Source of the DNA: Sorex araneus
Taxonomy: Eukaryota; Chordata; Mammalia; Eulipotyphla; Soricidae
Reading direction: 5' to 3'
Length of the DNA stretch: 64,000 nucleotides
Assembly: GCF_027595985.1 (NCBI RefSeq)
Contig: NC_073305.1
Coordinates: 104,281,535-104,345,534 of the forward strand
Positions 46,773-56,706 of this stretch are shown here, piece after piece (the first letter of the stretch is position 1; each line of letters begins with the position of its first letter). A model generated the notes under the pieces. It saw only the letters and a list, made by a program, of their open reading frames with translations. It searched no databases and was not told the origin of the DNA. A program made the position numbers and the translations under genes.

Positions 46773-46879
46773 TGGATTATTGTTAAAACTTCTACTTGTT
46801 AGCTTAGTCAGAAATAGTCAGAAAAACCTATTTAAATTCAGATTTGATGTCATTTCCTTGCTTAAAATCCTTTATTTTT

Positions 46880-47470
46880 TTTATATCACTCAAATGAGTG
46901 CAGTCATTCTATATCTGTCCCTCTCCCTCTGACTCATTTCACTCCGCATGATACTTAAAAAACTAAAAAAAGTATGAGACTAATATCCAAGACAAGGAAA
47001 AATAAGGGCTAGGAGTACTGGTCCATGGTTGGAAGATTGCCACAAGTATGTGTGGGGCAAAGGGCAGTTAGGATAGAGAAGGGATCTGTAAGACAATAAC
47101 ACAGTTAGCAATGATCACTCTGGACAAGAATTGCATGTTGAAAATAGGTAAAGGGATATACATAATAAACTTTCAATATATTTATTGCAAACCATAATGC
47201 CCAAAGGGGTTGGGGGAGAGAGAGAGATGGGGAGATGGGGTAGGGTGGAGAGAGAGAGTGACAGAGGGAGAGAGGGAGAGAGAGATGGAGAGAGAGAAAG
47301 GGAGAGAGAGGGGGGGAGAGAGAGTGTGCCATGGAGGCAGGGGTGGGGGCGAGAGGGAAACTGGGGACACTAGTTGTGGGAAATGAGGATGGGGGTTGAA
47401 GCACTATATTATTGAAACCCAGTCATGAGCCACTTTATAATTGTGTATTTCAGTGCAGTTCAATTAAAAA
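46880..47470 (+). mobile_element. L1 3' end with inverted 5' segment
   Basis: The plus-oriented L1 3' UTR runs from about 46968 (AGTATGAGACTAATATCC) to an A tail near 47470. It is preceded by 46880-46956 in reverse (CTGACTCATTTCACTCCGCA on plus), the sequence that normally lies just upstream. The orientation switch fits twin priming. A GA-rich expansion lies at 47212-47335. Confidence 0.85.
47212..47335 (+). repeat. Polypurine (GA/GGGA)n tract inside the L1 3' UTR
   Basis: Imperfect GAGAGAGA and GGGGAGA runs over about 120 bp, with only scattered T and C. Expanded relative to the 44.1-kb copy, which has about 15 bp. Confidence 0.9.
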
Positions 47471-47484
47471 AATTCCAAATCATA

Positions 47485-47600
47485 ATGTAAACTAGTGAAG
47501 GGTTGGGTGTTGGAACATTATGTGACTGAAACATAATCATGAATAACTTTGTAGCTGTATATCTTACAATGATTCAATAAAAAGGGAAAAATAAGCAAAA
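47485..47600 (+). mobile_element. L1 3'-end fragment
   Basis: GTGAAGGGTTGGGTGTTGGA, ATTATGTGACTGAAACATAATC, ATGATTCAATAAAAAGGGAAAA; the terminal ~110 bp of an L1 in plus orientation, directly after the previous L1. Confidence 0.85.
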
Positions 47601-47870
47601 ATTCTATAATGATCCTTAAAAGGATTTAAAATGCTTGATATTAAGAGCCATTTTTTACTTCTTAGCACGTTTTCGTTACTTATGCTCTAGTTACCCTGGA
47701 TCTCTTTCATTCTTTCAATAAGAATTCCTTCCTATTTCTTCTTATTCCAGAGGCAGATACTTCCACCACTCTAAAGTCCTCTTTACTTCCTCTCCCAATT
47801 TTAATTTTGCCTTCTGACATTCAGATGTCAGTTTAAATAGTACTTTCTTAGAATTAATTGGTAGAATAAA

Positions 47871-47873
47871 TAC

Positions 47874-47910
<37 letters not shown>
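47871..47910. repeat. (TA)n microsatellite
   Basis: TATATATATAC then an uninterrupted TA run, just before the next L1 fragment. Confidence 0.95.
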
Positions 47911-47912
<2 letters not shown>

Positions 47913-47914
47913 GT

Positions 47915-48378
47915 GAACTGCCTATTCACAATGGCTAGAATCTGGAAATAACTTGAGTACCCAAGAAGATACATTTGGATAAAGAAGCTATGATGCATCT
48001 ACACAATGGAATACTACATAGCTGTTAGGAAAACTGAGGTCATGAAATTTGCCTATAAATGGATAGCCTTGGAGAGTATCATGCTGAGTGAAATGAGTCA
48101 GAAGGAGAGGGACAGGTAAAGAATGACTGCATTCATTTGTGGAATATAAAAATAACAGCCTGAAACCAATATCCAAGGCCAGGGAAAATTGGCCAGGAGG
48201 ACTGGTCAGTGGTTGGTCAATGGTGTGGGAGATGGAGGGTAGTAAGTTAGAGAAGGATACATTATGACAATATTAGTTGGAAATGATCACTCTGGACAAG
48301 AACTGAGTGTTGAAAGCAGGTAAAGGGATATCATGATAACCTTTCAGCATCTGTATCGAAAACCATAATGCCTAAAAT

Positions 48379-48418
<40 letters not shown>

Positions 48419-48600
48419 AGAGAAGTGTCTGCTAAAGAGACAGGCTGGCATGGGGGGTGGCTTAAAGGGGTGAGAGAGAAACTTGGGACACTGGTGCTGG
48501 AAAGTTACACTGGTGTAGGGGTATGTGTTGGAACACTGTACGACTGAAACATAATCATGAACAATTTTGTAATCCTCTATCTCATGGTAATGCAGTAAGA
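47915..48600 (+). mobile_element. L1 3' part, plus strand
   Basis: ORF2 end (AATGGCTAGAATCTGG, ACACAATGGAATACTACATAG, GAAATGAGTCAGAAGGAGAG) and 3' UTR with a GA tract at 48378-48420. It ends with GTAATGCAGTAAGATAAATAA. Frames are broken. Confidence 0.93.
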
Positions 48601-48651
<51 letters not shown>

Positions 48652-48652
48652 A
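48601..48652 (+). repeat. (AAAT)n microsatellite grown from the L1 tail
   Basis: About 13 TAAA/AAAT units follow directly on the L1 3' terminus, so the array probably arose from its A-rich tail. Confidence 0.95.
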
Positions 48653-48666
48653 TTGTATGCTGTATG

Positions 48667-48896
48667 GGCTGGAGCAATAGCGCAGCAGGTAGGGCGTTTG
48701 CCTTGTGAGCGGCTGACCCGGGTTCGATTCCTCTGCCCTCTTGGAGAGCCCAGCAAGCTACCGAGAGTATCCTGCCTGCACAGCAGAGCCTGGCAAACTA
48801 CCCGTGGTGGATTCAATATGCCAAAAACAGTAACAGCAAGTCTCACATTGGAGACGTTACTGGTGCTCACTGAAGTAAATCAATGAACAACGGGAT
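48667..48896 (+). repeat. SINE type II
   Basis: GGGCTGGAGCAATAGCGCAG, GTTCGATTCCTCTGCC, CTCTTGGAGAGCCCAGCAAG, AATATGCCAAAAACAGTAAC, ACATTGGAGACGTTACTGG, ends ACAACGGGATGG without a TGACAG array. CTGTAT flanks at 48661-48666 and 48899-48904 may be the duplication. Confidence 0.94.
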
Positions 48897-49388
48897 GGCT
48901 GTATATATTTGTACATATGTACATTCAATTTATTATAAAATTTCACTTATACACTGGAGGCCAAATCTATGTAATTATGAGTATCTCAATATATCCCACA
49001 TTTTTCTTTGTTGTTTGTTGAAATTGTTACACATTTTCTAGCACAGCAACAGTAAGCCTCAGTGGTCATAGGGATAATGAAATGCCTGTTTTTTTTTTTC
49101 CTTCTCTTTTTCAGTTTCCCCTTTTTTCCTCACTGTGTTTGATCAACTCTGGAATAAGCTCCTTGTAATTTTTCTCAGCATTTTAATATAGACTCAAACC
49201 ATAGTAGTCATAAAATCTGCTTTGTTGACCATTTTATCCTCTGGAACTAATCAGCAACAAACATGATCTAAATATTTGTTAAATAAATAAATTAATGAGT
49301 ATAACATCCCAGAAGGAGAGTACTATTTCGGTAAATTCAATTAAGATCATTTTATTTTGTGCTTTATTGGCGTGTTAAAAGTTTGTTT
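48897..49388. other. Single-copy AT-rich DNA
   Basis: No feature recognised. Confidence 0.4.
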
Positions 49389-49546
49389 AGGGGCTGGAGT
49401 AGGGCATTTGCCTTGCATACGGCTGACCTGGGTTCTATTCCCAGCATCCCATATGGTCCCCTGAGCACTGCCAGAAGTAATTCCTGAGTGCAGAGCCAGG
49501 AGTAACCCCTGTGCATCAATGGGTGTGACCCCAAAAGCCAAAAAAA
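49389..49546 (+). repeat. SINE type I lacking the A-box region
   Basis: GGGGCTGGAGTAGGGCATTT: about 15 bases covering the Pol III A box are missing between GGAG and TAGGGC. The rest is intact (GGGTTCTATTCCCAGC, AGTAATTCCTGAGTGCAGAG, AGTAACCCCTGTGCATC, GGGTGTGACCCC, A tail). Flanks GTTTGTTTAG / GTTTGCTTTG are the probable duplication. Confidence 0.93.
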
Positions 49547-50128
49547 ATGTTTGCTTTGATTTTCAGCCTAGAGTACTCTGGATTTTCCCTGTGTTGAATC
49601 AGTACCCCATCTATAGAGGTTCAGAGAAACTATGAAATTATGTAGGGCCTTTAGGGAGTCAAAAGCATACTAGTGCCATGGAGAGGAAATAAGAAAGTGG
49701 GATGTACATGATATGGAGGAGAAAAAAATATCTTTCCTTATGAAAGAGGAAAGAAGAAGAAATGGAGGCTAAGCTTCCAAACTTAAAATCTGAAAGAAAG
49801 TATTCTTACCTTACTTGTCTGTTATATCTTGAATCCCCATATCTTAGAGTTGGAAGGACTTCAACCCATTTTTCATTTATCTCTCGGTATTCTGAAGATT
49901 TTATCTAGAGGACTGTAAATGCAAGTCTTGCTTTCTTAAATGACATTTTTCTTGTGGAATCTCTTACTAATTATAAGCAATATATTCTTTATGGGAAATC
50001 TTAGTGTTTGGATCTTGATTTAGAAGGACAAGTAATAAAAGACAAAAATATTGACCACAGTGGCTCAACTGTCAATTAAAAATATCTTATAATTCTCTCT
50101 AAATCATACTCTTATTATTTTATCTAAT
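49547..50128. other. Single-copy DNA
   Basis: No feature recognised. Confidence 0.4.
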
Positions 50129-50139
50129 GTGTAGCAATT

Positions 50140-50380
50140 AGGCTAGGGTAGGGAATTTGCCTTGCATGCAGCTGACCCAGGTTTAATTCCTCTGCCCCTC
50201 TTGGAGAGCCCGGCAAGCTACAGAGAGTATCTCGCCCACATGACAGAGCCTGGCAAGTTACCCGTGGCATAGTCATTCAATATGCCAAAAACAGTTACAA
50301 CTAGTATCACAATGGAGACATTACTGGTGCCGTGCTGCTCAAGCAAATTGATGAGCAACGGGATGACAGTGACAGTGACA
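50140..50380 (+). repeat. SINE type II lacking the A-box region
   Basis: Begins AGGCTAGGGTAGGGAATTTG, so the same A-box stretch is missing as at 49389. Then CAGGTTTAATTCCTC, CTTGGAGAGCCCGGCAAGC, CACAATGGAGACATTACTGG, GATGAGCAACGGGATGACAG and TGACAG repeats. Exact 11-bp duplication GTGTAGCAATT at 50129-50139 and 50381-50391. Confidence 0.96.
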
Positions 50381-50391
50381 GTGTAGCAATT

Positions 50392-51302
50392 GCAATAACA
50401 TCTTTGCCATGTCTTTCTGGTTTAAAATTAGGATATGTGAATCCTTCCTTCCGAGAAAGCTTATTGCATATTCCATTTATTTCATGTCTACACATTAATC
50501 AGTGTGATTCTAGTCGATATATCACATTGTTACAGCTGATTAAAGTTCTACAGGAGTCTAATTTTCACAAGAGTACCAGTTAATAAAGAATATGCTTATG
50601 AACTTGTGAAGCTGTCTTTAGATTCACAGGGAGACTATTTCCTGCTACCAAAACCACTGATAACATCAGTGAGGTGGGCAATGATAACACATAATTATGC
50701 AACTCCAATTTGCATGCCAGATATTATATTATACTCAGTGTACTAAAGGAGTTCTTTTTAAAAACAAGTAAGAACATGTTCTTCTGCTCCAGGAATTTAG
50801 ACTTGGAAGCATCCCAGATAAGTGTATGAATCATGGTAAATGTTTGAGGGAGATACGGAATCAGGGAATAGATGGTAATTATGCGTCTTTTCAGGAAGCA
50901 GTAAGGGAAAGATTTAAAGCGAAGATGACATGTTATTTGGAACATAAAGTATCAATATGAGGTTAATAGACTAGGAGAATGGAAGGGTTTTGCAGGCATG
51001 AAAAAAAATAAGTTGTGCAAAGATGCAAAAGTATAAATACAAAAGACATTTTTTGCCATGGTGAGTGGAATGACCAAAATAAACATAGACTATAGGTTCT
51101 GGAGCATTTAAATTAGTTTTCTCTTACTTCTGAGTAAGTGGGGCAAAAAGGGAAGTACTTATTTCTACCACCAATTCTTAGGTATGATAGCAGTTCATTT
51201 AATTTCTTCTTCAATTCACCAGCATAATGCATTTTATTTAAAAAAATGTATCTTCTGTCTTTGTTGGGCTTGGAGGAAGCATATCTGGAAGTACTTGAAG
51301 CC
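50392..51302. other. Single-copy AT-rich DNA
   Basis: No feature recognised. Confidence 0.4.
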
Positions 51303-51429
51303 TTATCTTGATTCAGTGCTTGGGGGTTGATTCCAATGGTGCTCAGTGAACTATGCAGTGCTGGGGATTGAATTTGAGCTCCTGCATGCAAAGTTTGTAC
51401 TCCTATACTTTATGCTGTCCCTCTGGCAC
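51303..51429 (-). repeat. SINE remnant, old
   Basis: TCAGTGCTTGGGGGTTGATT, GGTGCTCAGTGAACTATGCA, GTGCTGGGGATTGAATTTGAG, TGTCCCTCTGGC; reversed type I order with strong decay. Confidence 0.65.
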
Positions 51430-51444
51430 CAAGACCTTACATCT

Positions 51445-51813
51445 GATTGTCTTAGTTTTTTTTTTTTTTCCTTTTTGGGTTATACCCGATAATGCACAGG
51501 GGTTACTTCTGGCTCTGCACTCAGGAATTACCTCTGGCAGTACTCAGGGGACCATATGGGATGCTGGGAATAGAACTCAGGTTGGCCATGTGCAAGGCAA
51601 ATGCCCTGCCCACTGTGTTATTGCTCCAGCCCCCTAATTGTCTTAGTTTTGACTTTTTGGGTCACACCCAGCAATGCTCACGGGTTATTTCTGGTTTTGC
51701 ACTCAGGAATTACTTTTGCCGATGCTCAGGGGACCGTATAGGATGCTGAGGATTAAGCCCAGGTGGGCTCTGTGCAAGGTAAATGCCTTACCTGCTGGAC
51801 TATGGCTCAGGCC
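51445..51813 (-). repeat. Older SINE type I with a younger SINE in its tail
   Basis: Body at 51651-51813 (GGGTCACACCCAGCAATGCT, GAATTACTTTTGCC, GGATTAAGCCCAGG, CTATGGCTCAGGCCC). Its tail begins at 51445. The outer duplication CCTTACATCT at 51435-51444 and 51814-51823 spans both elements. Confidence 0.9.
51460..51636 (-). repeat. Younger SINE type I inserted in the older SINE's tail
   Basis: T-tail, GGTTATACCCGATAATGCAC, GAATTACCTCTGGCAG, GAATAGAACTCAGG, TTATTGCTCCAGCCCC. Inner duplication ATTGTCTTAGTTTT at 51446-51459 and 51637-51650. Confidence 0.95.
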
Positions 51814-52090
51814 CCTTACATCTTAAATGGAGTGTCCAGCCAGTAAGGAAGTCTGGGAAGGAGAACACTAAAGAGTTGCTTGTTTGATTGGCCACATAAT
51901 CATTCTCCTGCGAGCAATCAGAGAAATCCATTACCACCTACACACCAAAACTAAACAGAATATTTCTGTCCTAATGATTTCAATACTATTTTGAAGAAGC
52001 TGATTAATGAGCATATTAGAGGCCAGTTAGAATGTTGAGCTTCTCCTATGTATTTATGATTCTCATTTTTTTATGAAGGAGGGATTTTTA

Positions 52091-52199
52091 TTTATTTATT
52101 TATTTATTTATTTTACTAGTGAATCACCGTGAGACAAAGTTACAGACTTGCAGGTTTTCATGCTTACGTTTCAGTCATACAATGATCGAGTGCCCATCA
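52091..52199 (-). mobile_element. Extremely short L1 insertion (~109 bp)
   Basis: Only the L1 3' terminus: TTTA repeats, GTGAATCACCGTGAGACAAA, GTTACAGACTTGCAGG, CAGTCATACAATGATCGAG. Perfect 15-bp duplication AAGGAGGGATTTTTA at 52076-52090 and 52200-52214. Confidence 0.97.
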
Positions 52200-52214
52200 A
52201 AGGAGGGATTTTTA

Positions 52215-53379
52215 ACAGATAATGGGCTCTGAAGGAATGACTTTATGTCATCTACCCTAATATATTAATAATAGAAGACCTCAGAATTTTGTATAAGACA
52301 AATTCATTTAGTGTTCTAAAGGGATATTTTCCAAGTTCTTTATCTCAGGAGATTAGCTACTAAATTAAACTGCTTAAGCTGAGTTATTTTGATGAGTGCT
52401 TTACTGAGATTTTAATGGCTTGGTGGGCGTTTGGTGACACTAACCTTAAAATTTTTCCAGACTACAATTACCTCAGTAATGCTGTAGTGCAGAACTTTGG
52501 ACTCCCAATAGTCATTTTCCCTGTGCACGTGAGATCAAGAACTGTTTTCTAAAGAAGGGAAGTCTTGCTCTTGAGCTCTTGTTGAGAATGCCCCCTTGCC
52601 CCCAAACACTCATCATTATGAATGGTGTATCTTTATCAGGAGTGTTTCCAGTAATGGTATTTAGTTTTCATTACCATACGTTGTTCTATCCCTAACTGGT
52701 CTGATTATGAAATCGCATGTATTTGGCCTTAATTGGCAACAAGAGCATAATTACCTGTTAGGTCATATTTGCAAATATTGTGCTTGGTGCTAAATAATTA
52801 GTAAAAGTTCAGTTATGAGTTATTATTCTTATTTATAGAGAATTGACTGAAAATTTTATAGTATAGGTCTTTCTTTTAGCTACTTTAAAGTCAGTTCTTG
52901 AATTAAAGCAGACTTTCAGAATCCAGCCCTAAGAGGTGGGCTTTGAAATTTTTCAGGCTTTTCCATTGAAGGTCTTAAAGGAACACCTGACACTTATTTT
53001 AACCAGTAGAAAGATTGGTAGATAGGACATGGTTCAACATAATACTGAGTGTCCTTCTTATGAGGATCCGTGGGAGAATTTTTTTCTTCTAAGCAGTTAC
53101 TATGCTGGACGCATATGGATATTAAATTACCTAATCGTGTTTTCCTCATTGCACAATCTGCTAAGAAACTCAGAGCCAAATTTATAAACCACCTAAGTAA
53201 AGAACAGTATGTATATTTTGTATATGATTTTTCTATGACCATATAAATTAAAAATATATGTGTGAAATGCAATATTAAATTAATAATTCAATAACTGTGA
53301 ATTAGTAAATTCATAGTTGTGTAACCACTGCTTTATATAGTTACAAAATACTTCTATTACTCCAAAGGAGTGAACTGAT
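52215..53379. other. Single-copy DNA
   Basis: No repeat or exon recognised over 1.2 kb. Confidence 0.4.
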
Positions 53380-53417
53380 TTATCTATGTATTTATTTATT
53401 TATTTTAAGTTGTTCAT

Positions 53418-54230
53418 CAATGACCAACATCCAGAGACTATAAAACCAAGCTCCCGGAAGAGAGTGATGCAGTCTCTTGCCCCCGCGCCTGGCTGTCTTC
53501 ATTGGGGCCCCTCAGAGGGGAAGGGTTACATTTGCATTTCCTTCCTCCCCCTACCCTCCCCCAAGCAGAGCCTCAACAGTTGAGGACCTCTGGAACCCAG
53601 CCACGGCCATACTCGGGCCCACTCTCCATAAGTTTGGACGAGCTACATGCATGGGGGAGCTGCTGGAGGAACCCAGGTGTGCGGGACCCGAGGCCGAGAT
53701 CTCCAAGGCTCAGATTGGGACTAGGCCTCTTCCACCCAGATCCCCCATTTTACAGTACCTAGGCAGTCACACCCAGAAACTGCCCCCGGCAGCATGTAAT
53801 CCCATTAACAGCCAATACCCAGAGACTATAAAAACAAGCTCCTGGAAGCTAATAGTTTCTAATAGCCCAGTTCTCCCTCTTGGAGAACCTGACAAGTTAC
53901 CAAAAGTCTATTGCCCATTTGGCAGAGTCTGACAGGCTCTCCGTGGGGTATTCATATCCAAACTACAGTAACAGATATATACATACCTCTTGGAGAGGCC
54001 GGCAAGCTACCGAGAGTGTTCCGCCCGCATGGCAGAGCATGGCAAGCTTCCCGTAGCATATTTGATATGCCAAAAACAGTAACAATAGGTTTCATTCCCT
54101 TGATCCTGAAAGAGCCTCCAATCGTTGGGAAAGACAAGTAAGGAGAGGCTGCTAAAATCTCAGGGCTGAGTGTAATGGAGACGTTACTGGTGCCTGCTCG
54201 AGTAAATCGACAAACAATGGGATGGTAGAG
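53418..54230 (+). mobile_element. Composite retroposon: TATA-containing monomers plus repeated SINE II body
   Basis: Order on plus: (1) a GC-rich monomer starting near CCAGAGACTATAAAACC at 53431; (2) the start of a second monomer (CCAGAGACTATAAAAAC) about 388 bp later; (3) a diverged SINE II body (CTCTTGGAGAACCTGACAAG, 53878-53990); (4) a second, better body (CTCTTGGAGAGGCCGGCAAG, 53987-54087); (5) an extra ~80 bp absent from the SINE; (6) ATGGAGACGTTACTGGTGCC and the RTE-type 3' end. No tRNA head. Left and right flanks AGTTGTTCAT / AGTTGCTCAT suggest insertion in the 3' end of the adjacent L1. Confidence 0.7.
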
Positions 54231-54235
54231 ATACA

Positions 54236-55400
54236 GTGATACAGTTGCTCATGATTGGATTTCAGTCATACAGTATTTCAACCCCCATCCCTTCAGTAGT
54301 GTACATTTCCCAGTACCAGTGTTCCCACGTTCTCTCCCATCAACCCCCCTCATCACTCCCCCAGCTGCCTCTATGGCAGGTGTTTCTCTCTCTCTCTCTT
54401 TATCTCTCTCTTTCTCTCTCTCTCCTTTTGGGAATGTGGTTCTCAATATTGGCACTTAAAGGTTATCAAGAATATCCCATTACTTACTTTGAACACTCAG
54501 TTCTTCCTCAGCATGATGATTCCCATCTATTATTGTCATATCTGTGTCTTCTCTATCTTACCTACCCTCAGTCCCATACGCACATACAGTTAGACCCAAC
54601 CAATCACCAATTCTCCTAACCCCTGTTTTTCCTGGCCATGGATATTAGTTTTCTACTATATGTATATATCTATATACACACATATCATATACCATAAATG
54701 AATGCAGTCATTCTATATCTCTCCTTCTGACTCATTTCACTCTCCATGTCTATTCATTTATAGAAAAATTTCATGACTTCATTTTTCCTAACAGCTACAT
54801 AGTATTCCATTGTGTAGAGGTGCTATAGTTTCTTTATTCATTTGTCTGTTCTTGGGTATTCAGGTTGTTTCCAGATCCTGGCTATGGTGAATAGTGCTGC
54901 AATGAACTTAGGAGTGCAGATGGTATTTCTGCTGTGTTTTTGGAGCCCCGGGTATATTCCCAGGAGTAGTATTGCTGGGTCAAATGGGAGCTCAATTTCT
55001 AGGTTTTGGAGAAATGTCCCTATTGTTTTCCAAAAAGGCTTGACCAGTCAGCATTCCCACCAACAATGAGGGAGAGTCCCTTTCTCCCCACATCTATGCC
55101 AATACTGGTTGCTTTTGTTCTTTTGGACATGTGTCAGTGTCTGTGGTGTGAGATGATATCTCATTGTTGTTTTGATATGCATCTCCCTGATGATTAGTGA
55201 TAAAGAGCATTTTTTTCATGTGCCTTTTGGCCATTTGAATTTCTTCTTTGAGAAAATTTCTGTTCATTTTATTGCCCAATTTTCTTATGGGATTAGGTTT
55301 TTTTCTTGTAGGATTCAACCAGTGCCTTCCTTGTATATTTTGATATTAACCCCTTATCAGAAGGGTATTGGATGAATATCCTTTCCCATTCCTTGTTGCT

Positions 55401-55431
<31 letters not shown>

Positions 55432-55840
55432 GGTAAAGAAGCTTCTTAGTTTAAGATAGTTACATTTGTTTATCTTTGCTTCCACTTGCCACTTGCTTGG
55501 TCAGTGGTGTTTCATCTTTGAAGATACCTTTAGTTTCAGTGTTGTGGAGGATTTTGCCAATCTTTTCTTCTATGTACCTTATGGATTCTGGTCTGATGTT
55601 GAGATCTTTAATTCATTTTGATCTGATTTTTGTGCATGGTGCTAGGTAGAAGGGTGAGCCTCTTTTTTTGCACACAGCTGTCCAGTTTTGCCAGAGCCAC
55701 TTGTTAAAGAGGCTTCCCTTGCTTCACTTAATATTTCTTGCTTTCTTACCAGAGATTAAATGATCATATATTTGAGGGTGTGTGTAAGGATAGTCAATCT
55801 AATTTATTTTTGATTTATCTATTCTACCATTAAAATTCTC
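54236..55840 (-). mobile_element. L1 LINE 3' part
   Basis: 3' UTR (CAGCTGCCTCTATGGCAGG, TC-rich run at 54388-54423) and ORF2 C-terminus in broken frames (minus: [20 protein letters not shown]). An AT-rich TATATGTATATATC run lies near 54658. The 3' tail is probably the TTTATTTATTTATTT at 53385-53405, separated by the composite element. The 5' limit is near 55840. Confidence 0.9.
55404..55431. repeat. Poly(T) run inside L1 ORF2
   Basis: About 28 consecutive T in a position where sister L1 copies have ordinary ORF2 sequence; some coding sequence appears replaced. Confidence 0.95.
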
Positions 55841-56309
55841 TAATATAAAATCTTATTTTATTTTACATATGTCTATAAGTCATCATTATTTTCAATAAGA
55901 AATTACTTTAATAAAGTATGAAAAATATGGTCGTACAGCCCAGTATAAGTGAAGGAAGGGTATCGTTGGAGAACATAAGAGGCAAGGAGGAAGCATTTTG
56001 TTGAAGGAAAATGAAGAAGGAACTTCAAGAAGGGTCACACTGGTTAAGAGCCATAGGCCAAAAATGTCAGGTAAGAGGAAGCTGTGCATGAGCATATTAA
56101 ATTGATTCACCAGGAAGTTATCTATGAGTTTGTGTGAAAATTGTGCCAGTGTAATATGTGGCTAGAGGTGGAACTTTCTGGTGATTAGGAGATGCTAAAT
56201 AATGAAGACATTCAAATTGACTACATAGTGAAACAAAGAGGGAAGAAATTGAGGTCTGAGTAAGTTTCGATAGGTGTGTTTCAAAGGATGGGGGTGACAT
56301 AAGTCAAGT
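55841..56309. other. Single-copy DNA
   Basis: No feature recognised. Confidence 0.4.
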
Positions 56310-56460
56310 GCAATAGGTAGAAAAAAGCGTAATGGTCTTACCTTTGTAATCAGCTCTGATAGGACCTTGAGCAAGGCATTTCATTTCTCCAGTGTTTTTT
56401 TTTTTCAAATCTGTGAAATAGTAGATTAGCCAGATGATGTCTAAGATAATGAGAACAGTA
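56310..56460 (+). repeat. MIR-family SINE, ancient
   Basis: AGGACCTTGAGCAAGGCATT, TCATTTCTCCAGTG, CAAATCTGTGAAATAGTAGA, GATGATGTCTAAGAT match the MIR section 'gaccttgggcaagtcacttaacctctctg..tcatctgtaaaatgggg'. Confidence 0.8.
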
Positions 56461-56532
56461 AAGTATTTGTGAAAATATAGTCGTATTGATGGCCCCTTGC
56501 CCCTTGCCTTATGTCTTTGGGATGTCTTAGAT

Positions 56533-56706
56533 CAGTGATTCATAATCAAGGATCATATAGGCCCATTGTTGGTCCCTAGGATATTCCAAGGGGTCAAGGT
56601 GAATATTACACAAATGGGGGAACTAAACTATAGAATCTGATGCTATACAGGAAGGGGCCAACCTAAGAAGGGGGCCATGACTAGAAAAAGATTGAGTTAC
56701 ACTGGT
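56533..56706. repeat. Ancient hAT-like DNA transposon relic, second copy
   Basis: Ends CAGTGATTCATAATC and GATTGAGTTACACTG are imperfect inverted repeats, like hAT CAGTGGTTCTCAA termini. Flanks TCTTAGAT / GTTTAGAC could be a decayed 8-bp duplication. The interior matches 4240-4427. Confidence 0.6.

Noticed and set aside
47105-47404. Pro/Ser/Leu-rich reverse frame
   Set aside because: Produced by the GA-rich tract in an L1 3' UTR.
48577-48886. Open frames on both strands ending in Leu-Phe-Ile-Tyr repeats
   Set aside because: They cover a type II SINE and an (AAAT)n array; no independent coding signal.
53477-53932. 151-residue plus-strand frame in GC-rich sequence as an exon or CpG-island gene
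   Set aside because: The sequence is a repeat monomer, partly duplicated at 53.82 kb and matched at 61.5 kb; the frame runs into the SINE II body.
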